Of a stretch of DNA of 11,537 nt, positions 5,640 to 11,537 are shown one piece after another. Made by a program: the position numbers and the translations under genes. Within the stretch, counting starts at the first letter, position 1. Every line of letters starts with the position of its first letter. Location: NCBI GenBank assembly GCA_031290325.1, contig JAITNU010000089.1, positions 1 through 11,537 on the forward strand, read 5' to 3'. The notes under the pieces were generated by a model. The model made no database searches, was not told the origin of the DNA, and saw only the letters and a list, made by a program, of their open reading frames with translations. The stretch comes from Treponema sp. (GTDB lineage Bacteria > Spirochaetota > Spirochaetia > Treponematales > Breznakiellaceae).

Positions 5640-7655
5640 ATGGAATATCATGTTATGATCAACGGCAACGATGCGCAAACAGGAACGTTGCAGACACCGT
5701 TCAGAACTATTTCAAAGGCGGCGGCTGTAGCGCTTCCCGGTGATGTGATCAATGTACACAGTGGCACATACCGTGAATGGGTCAGCCCCGCCAATGGGGG
5801 AACCCAGTATCAACGGATCACCTACCAGGCTGTCAAAGACGAGCAAGTGGTGATAAGCGGCTCGGAACCTATCACCGGCTGGATCAACGAAGGCGCGCAT
5901 GTATGGAAGGCCGTGATTTCCAACACCCTGTTCGGGGATGTGAACCCCTACAAGGAAGTGATCTATGGGGACTGGTTCTTTACCAGAGAACCTCAGTTCC
6001 ATACCGGCGAGGTATATCTGAACGGCAAGTCCATGTACGAAGCCCCCACTCTGGACGGGGTGCGGCGCCCAGTGGAAACCAGGGATTCCTTTGACAAACC
6101 TGCTTCCTTTTACACCTGGTACTGCGAGGTTGATGACAACAATACCACCATCTGGGCAAACTTCCATGACGCTGATCCTAACCGGGAAATAGTGGAAATC
6201 AACGCGCGACCGTACGTCTTCTGGCCACGGGAAAGCGGTAAAAACTACATCACGGTGCGGGGCTTTACCCTCAAACAGGCAGCTACCAACTGGGCGCCTC
6301 CCACGGCGTTGCAGATGGGTCTTATCGGGCCGCACTGGAGCAAGGGCTGGATCATCGAGGATAACGTCATCAGCGATTCCAAGTGTTGCGCCATAAGCCT
6401 GGGGAAAAACATGGGTACCGGCCACAACGAATGGACTTTGCTCGGATATAAGGGAGGAACCCAGCGCGAGTACGAGTGTATTTTCCGGGCGCTACGGGAG
6501 GACTGGGACCGGGAACACATCGGGAGCCACATAGTCCGTAACAACACCATCTTCGATTGCGAACAGTGCGGTATTGTGGGTCATCTCGGCGGGGCGTTCT
6601 CCGTCATCGACCATAACCACATCTACAACATTCACCGAAAAAAGCAGTGGTCAGGGGCGGAACTGGGTGGCATCAAACTGCACGCCTCTATTGACACGCT
6701 GATCAAAAATAACTTTATCCACCATTGTTACCGGGCAGTGTGGTTTGACTGGCAGGCTCAGGGTACCCATCTTACTCATAATGTCTTTTTTGAAAACCAG
6801 AGTGAGGACTTCATGGTGGAAGTATGCCACGGTCCCTACACGGTGGATCATAACATTTTCCTGTCCAGGTGGAATTATCGGAATATGTCCCAGGGCGGCG
6901 CCTTTGTGCATAACCTTTTCGCGGGCAAATTCGCAGCGCGCGCGGATAACTTCCGCCAAACCCCCTATCACTTCCCCCATGAAACCGCAGTGGCTGGCTA
7001 TATCAATATCCAGGGTGGGGACGACCGCTTCTATAACAATGTGTTCCTCCGCAATCCCAATGACGTGGATCAGGAAGTGGAGTCCAACTTCTGGGACGGC
7101 GCTCCCCTGATGGACGGGGTACCGGCTTATGCCACCTTTATCCAGAAACCCGTAGGCACTGCCGGCTGGGACGACTGCCCCGGTCCGGGAGAAAAGTTGC
7201 CCTGGGAGATCATGCGGGAGATGATGCAGCCGGGGTATAAACCCGACCCGGACAAGCCTGCGCCGGTGATGTTTCCCAAACCCGGTTCGGAGCCTAAACA
7301 GCGGGCATACCTGGCGCACAACCTCTACCTGAATAACGCCCGTCCCTGCGTCAAGGAGATCGAGCCTACGGTGCGGCCCGACGCCGGAATCGGGTTTGAA
7401 ATCCCCGAACCAGACAATCCCGCGGCAGGCAGGGTTATCATCAGGATAAGCAAGCCGGAACTCCTGGCTACCGGCAAAGCTCAGGTAGTAAGCACCGACA
7501 CCCTGGGCAAAAGTTTCCACGCGGAGGAATACTTCGAGGAAGTGGATGGAAGCCCCTACAAGTTTGACATTGATTTCTTTGGGAATTACCGCAAACAGGT
7601 TATACCTGGGCCTTTCGAGGCAACAGAGGCGGTAACTATCGAGCTTGTGTGGTAG
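5640..7655 (+). CDS. GH120 beta-xylosidase
   Basis: This is a 671-residue protein with no signal peptide, so it would act in the cytoplasm on imported xylo-oligosaccharides. AAAGGAG (5627-5633) is six bases before the ATG. The sequence follows the GH120 enzyme XylC of Thermoanaerobacterium (about 640 residues) throughout, as I recall it. The matches include MEYHV at the start, PFRTISKAA and VHSGTYREWV (39-48), FGDVNPYKE, AATNWAPP (214-221), GLIGPHWSKGWIIEDNVI, GSHIVRNNTI, GIVGHLGGAFS, GGIKLHASID, WFDWQAQGT and VEVCHGPY. In XylC the nucleophile Asp and acid/base Glu lie in the last two motifs. The equivalents here are Asp370 and Glu394, spaced 24 residues apart rather than 23. The fold is a beta-helix with a C-terminal beta-sandwich region. 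GH120 enzymes release xylose with retention; activity on other sugars is possible. The gene sits between a paralogue and the sugar importer, which supports a catabolic role. Confidence 0.9.
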   Translation: MEYHVMINGNDAQTGTLQTPFRTISKAAAVALPGDVINVHSGTYREWVSPANGGTQYQRITYQAVKDEQVVISGSEPITGWINEGAHVWKAVISNTLFGDVNPYKEVIYGDWFFTREPQFHTGEVYLNGKSMYEAPTLDGVRRPVETRDSFDKPASFYTWYCEVDDNNTTIWANFHDADPNREIVEINARPYVFWPRESGKNYITVRGFTLKQAATNWAPPTALQMGLIGPHWSKGWIIEDNVISDSKCCAISLGKNMGTGHNEWTLLGYKGGTQREYECIFRALREDWDREHIGSHIVRNNTIFDCEQCGIVGHLGGAFSVIDHNHIYNIHRKKQWSGAELGGIKLHASIDTLIKNNFIHHCYRAVWFDWQAQGTHLTHNVFFENQSEDFMVEVCHGPYTVDHNIFLSRWNYRNMSQGGAFVHNLFAGKFAARADNFRQTPYHFPHETAVAGYINIQGGDDRFYNNVFLRNPNDVDQEVESNFWDGAPLMDGVPAYATFIQKPVGTAGWDDCPGPGEKLPWEIMREMMQPGYKPDPDKPAPVMFPKPGSEPKQRAYLAHNLYLNNARPCVKEIEPTVRPDAGIGFEIPEPDNPAAGRVIIRISKPELLATGKAQVVSTDTLGKSFHAEEYFEEVDGSPYKFDIDFFGNYRKQVIPGPFEATEAVTIELVW

Positions 7656-7670
7656 GCGGGAATGACCGCC

Positions 7671-7696
7671 CCCGCCGGAGTGGCTGCTCCGGTGGG
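7671..7696 (+). terminator. Intercistronic stem-loop after the xylosidase gene (attenuator or partial terminator)
   Basis: CCCGCCGGAG (7671-7680) pairs with CTCCGGTGGG (7687-7696) through ten base pairs, one of them G-T, around a six-base loop. TTTAAGTCGAGTTTTT follows, so a T-run is present but displaced by ten bases. It lies 16 bases after the xylosidase stop. Partial termination or 3'-end protection is likely, allowing the binding protein to be expressed at a different level from the enzymes. The remaining spacer (7697-7763) shows only a weak possible promoter. Confidence 0.55.
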
Positions 7697-7763
7697 TTTA
7701 AGTCGAGTTTTTACCGTGATTATTCATGGTGATAACAAATATTTTTTATGGAGGAAAATAAAG

Positions 7764-9467
7764 ATGAGAAAAACATTGGTCTATGTAGCAGTAATGCTAC
7801 CTGTCATGGCGATGGCGGTTTACGCCGGAGGTACGTCGAACTCGTCGCCAACCGTCGCTAGTCAAGGAGTACCGTCAAGTTTGCCGGTATTATCACCCGC
7901 GAATCCCGTAACCTTTACCGTCTATTCAGAAAGTAACTTTCCTGAACTTGCCACCAACAACCGGTTCCTGAAGATGTTGAAGGATGAACTTGGCGTAACT
8001 TTGCAGATAGATAACTTCAGCGGAACAAACTCGGCTGAAAAGATCGGCATCATGATTACGTCCGGTGATCTGCCGGACTTCATGTACTGCCAGGGTGGCT
8101 CCAGCCGCTTTATCGAGACCGGCAATGTCATGGCCCTGGACGACTGGCTTGCTATCTCCCCAAATATCGGCAAGCATGTGGAAGGCTACCGGAAGCAGAT
8201 GTCTCACCCTAGCGACGGTAAGCTCTATGTGTTGCCCAACTACAACCGATTTTACGGCGACGTGGTTCTGGGTGAATACGACAGCGCCGCATTCTTTATT
8301 CAGAAAGCAGTGCTTGAGGAATTCAACTTCCCCCAGATCAAGACTCTGGACGATTACTTCGATCTGATCCGGCGTTATAAGGCCAGGTATCCCACCATCA
8401 ATGGCGCGCCTACCATCGGCTTTGCGATATCTGGCGCGGCCAACTTCCTGCCTCACATCATGAACCCGCCCCTACACCTCATGGGACAGGCGAACAATGG
8501 CGATTATGCATGGATTCCAGACCCGAATAATCCCAAGAATGGCTATGCAGAACTTTTCTCCCATGGCCAGAGCGCCCACGATTACTTTAAAACCCTCAAC
8601 GCCCTCTATGAAGAGGGCCTGATGGATACTGAAAGTTTTACTCAGAGTACCGATCAGTATATATCCAAGGTAGCTACAGGCCGGGTACTCGGCGTGTTCG
8701 ATGAACACTGGTATCTGTCGTCATCCGGGGCCATTCCCGCGCTACGGCAAGCTGGTATGTACAACCGGACATACGTGGGTACTACTCCCACATGGCCTGG
8801 GGTTACGCCCTACTATCGTGACCGGCCGGTTATGAACCTGGAACAGGGTTATGGTATTAACCCCAACTCGCCCCGACGGGCGCAGGCAGTCGCGTTGATC
8901 AATATTCTCCTTGAAGAGAAGTGGCAGAAGCTCATGACCTGGGGCATTGAGGGGCAGGATTACATGGTGGATCAAAACGGCCGCTATTACCGGACTGCCC
9001 AGCAGCGGGCCAACCGGGACGACGCGGTGTGGAGAGTGCAGAACCTGGGCGAAATCTTCTGGGACGCGCTACCGAAACACCAGGGAACCTACACCGACGG
9101 GAACGCCTTTACCCCCGGTAATCAGCCCGAAGAATGGCGGCAATCCCTGAGCCAGTACGACAGGGATTTCCTCCAGAAAGCCGGCAAGCAGACCTGGGTA
9201 GACTTCATGAACGATCCTCCCCCGAATCCGGTGTGGTATCCTATGTGGACTATCGCCGTTCCTGACGGCTCCGACGCCCAGTTAGCGCATACGGAATATC
9301 TGGAAAGTCTCTTCCAGTACTATGCTCAGGCGGTAACAGCCAGGCCGGCAAACTTTGAATCGGTATGGCAGACTTTCCTGAACCGTGTTGCCCAGATCAA
9401 CAATAAGGCTACAACGGATTACATCACGGGACAGGTTTTGACCCGTATCAACACCTGGCAGGAATAG
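7764..9467 (+). CDS. Extracellular sugar-binding protein of a CUT1 ABC transporter (LplA/YtcQ-like)
   Basis: This is a 567-residue protein. The start is the ATG at 7764, preceded by GGAGG (7750-7754) at a spacing of nine. The longer in-frame opening upstream has no signal-like sequence and no ribosome-binding site. Residues 1-20 form a signal peptide: MRK, a hydrophobic stretch, then probable signal peptidase I cleavage after VYA, followed by a Gly/Ser/Thr-rich linker. There is no lipobox Cys. The mature protein resembles the long (over 500 residues) family 1 solute-binding proteins that serve complex oligosaccharides. The N-lobe strand is TFTVYSESNFPELATNN, ITSGDLPDFM resembles the usual loop, and WGIEGQDYMVDQNGRYYRT (from Trp393) matches the common WGIEG-hY--DENG block. 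It would capture sugar outside the inner membrane and deliver it to the two permeases downstream. Xylo-oligosaccharide is inferred from the adjacent GH120 genes. Confidence 0.88.
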   Translation: MRKTLVYVAVMLPVMAMAVYAGGTSNSSPTVASQGVPSSLPVLSPANPVTFTVYSESNFPELATNNRFLKMLKDELGVTLQIDNFSGTNSAEKIGIMITSGDLPDFMYCQGGSSRFIETGNVMALDDWLAISPNIGKHVEGYRKQMSHPSDGKLYVLPNYNRFYGDVVLGEYDSAAFFIQKAVLEEFNFPQIKTLDDYFDLIRRYKARYPTINGAPTIGFAISGAANFLPHIMNPPLHLMGQANNGDYAWIPDPNNPKNGYAELFSHGQSAHDYFKTLNALYEEGLMDTESFTQSTDQYISKVATGRVLGVFDEHWYLSSSGAIPALRQAGMYNRTYVGTTPTWPGVTPYYRDRPVMNLEQGYGINPNSPRRAQAVALINILLEEKWQKLMTWGIEGQDYMVDQNGRYYRTAQQRANRDDAVWRVQNLGEIFWDALPKHQGTYTDGNAFTPGNQPEEWRQSLSQYDRDFLQKAGKQTWVDFMNDPPPNPVWYPMWTIAVPDGSDAQLAHTEYLESLFQYYAQAVTARPANFESVWQTFLNRVAQINNKATTDYITGQVLTRINTWQE

Positions 9468-9474
9468 CATTTGG

Positions 9475-9568
9475 GAGGTGATCGACAAAAGTATACCGGA
9501 TCTAAGGGAGGGTTTGAGACCCGCCCTTACTGGATTAGTCTGATTCAGCATACTTTTTAGATCACCTC
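9475..9568 (+). ncRNA. Structured intercistronic region with SD/anti-SD-like outer stem
   Basis: The 164-base gap between the binding-protein and permease genes holds a nested fold. The outer stem pairs 9475-9494 with 9550-9568: nine pairs (GAGGTGATC/GATCACCTC), a small 3x2 internal loop, then eight pairs (AAAAGTAT/ATACTTTT). Inside it, TAAGGGAGGGT (9503-9513) pairs with ACCCGCCCTTA (9519-9529), with one mismatch and a five-base loop. A weaker GGCC-based stem (9590-9611) precedes the permease ribosome-binding site. Stems at this position in ABC operons commonly protect the binding-protein transcript and lower permease expression. That role is inferred. No separate RNA gene is claimed. Confidence 0.5.
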
Positions 9569-9631
9569 AGTATTTGAGTCAAACATCATGGCCGTCCCTT
9601 TTGGGGTGGCCCCAGGCGCGGGAGGAATATA

Positions 9632-10579
9632 ATGTCTGGATTTACTCCTTTGGCGATCAGAAAACCAAAGACCTTTTGGCAGAAACTGTTATCTCAGTGG
9701 GAACTGGTCCTGATGAGTGTTCCTCTGCTGTTTTACAAGTTTATCTTTTCCTATTTACCCCTGACCGGCTGGACCATGGCTTTTCAGAATTACAAGCTGG
9801 GAGTACGGGGTATTTTTAACCAGGAATGGGTCGGATTCAAACACTTCCAGTTTCTTTTTAGCAGCGCCCGGTTTCTGCGGGACGTGCGGAATACCCTGGC
9901 CATGAGTTTTATGAATCTGATATCTGGTTATATCTGCGCTGTGGTACTGGCGCTTCTCATCAATGAGGTAAGACATCTTCCCTTTAAAAAAGCTGTGCAG
10001 AATATCTCGTACCTGCCCCACTTCCTTTCATGGATCATCGTAGCGGGTATGGTGTCCATGGCCCTTTCCACAGAAAACGGCATTATCAATGAGGTGTTGA
10101 TAGCCCTGAGTTTTATTGATAAACCAATACTATTTCTGGCCAACAAGGACTATTTCTGGCAGATAGTCATGTTTTCCAACCTCTGGAAAGAAGTAGGCTG
10201 GAGTACCATCATATACTTGGCGGCGATGACCGCCATCGATCCGTCTCTCTATGAGGCGGCGGTGATAGACGGGGCAAACCGGTATCACCGGATGTGGCAT
10301 ATCACCCTGCCGGGCATTAAACCTACGATAGCGATACTGCTCATCATGAGTACGGGTTATTTATTGGAAGCGGGCTTTGAGATTCAATACTTCCTGGGCA
10401 ATGGGCTTGTGGTGGAAATGTCCGAAACCATAGACATATTTGTCCTGCGCTACGGTATGCAACAAGGTAACTACTCTCTTTCTACGGTGGCGAGTATTTT
10501 AAAAACGGTTGTAAGTGTCATTTTGGTTACCGTTTCCAATACGGTTGCCGGCAAGCTGGGCGAAGAGAAGCTCATATAG
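9632..10579 (+). CDS. Sugar ABC transporter permease 1 (LplB-like, CUT1)
   Basis: This is a 315-residue inner-membrane protein of the usual family length. GGAGG (9621-9625) is six bases before the ATG. The opening (FWQKLLSQWELVLMSVPLLF, then KFIFSYLPLTGWTMAFQNYK) and the VGFKHFQFLF stretch are typical of LplB-type permeases of oligosaccharide systems. About six hydrophobic segments are present. The cytoplasmic EAA loop that docks the ATPase is at residues 208-227 (EAAVIDGANRYHRMWHITLP), with the conserved Gly at 214 and the closing LP intact. It forms a heterodimeric channel with the next gene product, 11 bases downstream, and is fed by the secreted binding protein upstream. No ATPase gene is present, so a shared MsmX-type ATPase is likely. 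Confidence 0.9.
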   Translation: MSGFTPLAIRKPKTFWQKLLSQWELVLMSVPLLFYKFIFSYLPLTGWTMAFQNYKLGVRGIFNQEWVGFKHFQFLFSSARFLRDVRNTLAMSFMNLISGYICAVVLALLINEVRHLPFKKAVQNISYLPHFLSWIIVAGMVSMALSTENGIINEVLIALSFIDKPILFLANKDYFWQIVMFSNLWKEVGWSTIIYLAAMTAIDPSLYEAAVIDGANRYHRMWHITLPGIKPTIAILLIMSTGYLLEAGFEIQYFLGNGLVVEMSETIDIFVLRYGMQQGNYSLSTVASILKTVVSVILVTVSNTVAGKLGEEKLI

Positions 10580-10590
10580 GAGGGCGAGAA

Positions 10591-11508
10591 ATGGCGGCAA
10601 AAAAACACAAAGTGTACGGGAGTCAGGTAGAGAATATGGTATTCACTATCGTTAATACCTCTATCTTGATCATCTTCTCAGTGATCATGCTCTATCCTAT
10701 TCTTAATACCCTTGCGATCTCCTTTAACAATGGTATTGATACGGTTCGGGGAGGCATATACCTTTGGCCCCGGCAGTTCACCCTGAAGAATTACCAGACC
10801 ATTCTGGTTAGCAACACAATTGGCATCGCCTTTCTGAACAGCGTGACCAAAACCATTATTTCGGTGGTTACCAATGTGTTCTTTACCACGATGCTGGCCT
10901 ACACCCTTTCCCGCAGGGAGTATGTGCTGGGCAAGTTTATCTCCGTCATGTTTGTGCTGACCATGTACTTCAGCGCCGGGCTTATTCCCACCTACATGCT
11001 GATGAAAGGCCTCCATCTGGTGAACAGTTACAATGTCTACTGGGTGCCCGGTATTTTAAGCGCCTTTAATATCATGGTTGTCCGCACCTTTATCCGAGGG
11101 ATTCCCGATAGTTTGGTTGAATCCGCCAAGGCCGATGGCGCCGGTGAATTCCGCATCTTTTGGCAGATCATCTTTCCCCTCTGCCTACCCGCTCTGGCTA
11201 CCATTGCCCTTTTTGTGGCGGTAGGTTCCTGGAATTCCTGGTTCGATACGTTTATCTACAATTCGACGAACCCAAAACTCTCCACCCTACAGTACGAACT
11301 ACAAAAGTTGCTTTCCTCAGCCATGAACCAGAACAGCAATCAGACCATCGCTTCGGTTTCCTCCGAACAGATAGCCAGCCTTCAGGTAACTCCCACCTCC
11401 ATCCGGGCGGCCATCACCATTTTTACCGCCGTGCCGATTCTGATAGTGTATCCTTTCATGCAACGCTATTTTGTTACCGGCCTTACCCTGGGAGGCGTCA
11501 AGGGATAG
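10591..11508 (+). CDS. Sugar ABC transporter permease 2 (YtcP/UgpE-like, CUT1)
   Basis: This is a 305-residue inner-membrane protein. A strong GGAGG (10578-10582) overlaps the stop of the preceding gene, consistent with coupled translation. The N-terminus (YPILNTLAISFNNGIDTVRG, then a PRQFTLKNYQTIL segment) and TMYFSAGLIPTYMLMKGLHL are typical of the second permease of LplB/YtcP pairs. The EAA loop lies at 177-196 (ESAKADGAGEFRIFWQIIFP), with Gly183 and a closing FP in place of LP. The SWNSWFDTFIY stretch and the C-terminal QRYFVTGLTLGGVKG ending are also family features. It pairs with permease 1 to form the channel. The 29 bases after the stop contain AGAGGGAG (11515-11522), which could be the ribosome-binding site of another operon gene just outside the window. 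Confidence 0.9.
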   Translation: MAAKKHKVYGSQVENMVFTIVNTSILIIFSVIMLYPILNTLAISFNNGIDTVRGGIYLWPRQFTLKNYQTILVSNTIGIAFLNSVTKTIISVVTNVFFTTMLAYTLSRREYVLGKFISVMFVLTMYFSAGLIPTYMLMKGLHLVNSYNVYWVPGILSAFNIMVVRTFIRGIPDSLVESAKADGAGEFRIFWQIIFPLCLPALATIALFVAVGSWNSWFDTFIYNSTNPKLSTLQYELQKLLSSAMNQNSNQTIASVSSEQIASLQVTPTSIRAAITIFTAVPILIVYPFMQRYFVTGLTLGGVKG

Positions 11509-11537
11509 CGGGTCAGAGGGAGAAACGGGAATCAAAG

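Noticed and set aside
5712..6425. Long leftward frame within the xylosidase gene
   Set aside because: It is a shadow of the GH120 coding frame, with no start context and no family resemblance.
9478..9543. 21-codon frame starting with GTG within the extended Shine-Dalgarno-like sequence
   Set aside because: The start codon lies inside the putative ribosome-binding site itself, so no usable spacing exists. The frame also runs through the stem-loop.
9588..9632. 14-codon leader ORF whose TAA overlaps the permease ATG (TAATG)
   Set aside because: No ribosome-binding site precedes its ATG, and the peptide has no regulatory pattern. The overlap may be chance, though coupling is not excluded.

Overview
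The window looks like a carbohydrate-utilisation locus from a host-associated or gut spirochaete, most likely Treponema-like. The grounds are the CUT1 sugar transporter without its own ATPase, a secreted solute-binding protein whose signal peptide ends VYA|GG with no lipobox cysteine (a form I associate with Treponema), balanced base composition and strong AGGAG/GGAGG ribosome-binding sites. The genus is an inference; no rRNA or other taxonomic marker is present.

Left part (1-3312, minus strand). The window opens inside a gene for a methylenetetrahydrofolate reductase (MetF family), whose first 210 codons are visible. Next come about 120 AT-rich bases, a start-less 49-codon gene remnant (751-897), and a perfect 13-bp inverted repeat (889-923). 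The inverted repeat lies just past the stop of a large gene (937-3312). That gene encodes an unusual fusion of a small Rossmann-fold NAD(P)-binding domain with a GH63-like (alpha/alpha)6 glycosidase.

Middle (3313-3692). This is a divergent intergenic region with promoters pointing outward on each side. Between them is a compact element of about 220 bp: 27-bp perfect inverted arms enclosing six 21-bp GC-rich tandem repeats. It resembles a non-autonomous mobile element or a dispersed genomic repeat.

Right part (3693-11508, plus strand). Five genes run in one direction: two consecutive cytoplasmic beta-helix glycosidases, a secreted sugar-binding protein, and two ABC permeases. The second glycosidase (5640-7655) is recognisable as a GH120 beta-xylosidase. 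The first (3693-5615) is a divergent full-length relative that keeps the catalytic Asp and Glu positions. Structured RNA spacers flank the binding-protein gene. The simplest model is that an oligosaccharide, probably xylan-derived, is captured by the binding protein, imported through the two permeases using an ATPase encoded elsewhere, and cleaved inside the cell by the two beta-helix enzymes. The divergent SDR-glycosidase fusion may act on the same substrate. No transcription factor, ATPase, tRNA, rRNA, CRISPR array or transposase gene is seen.
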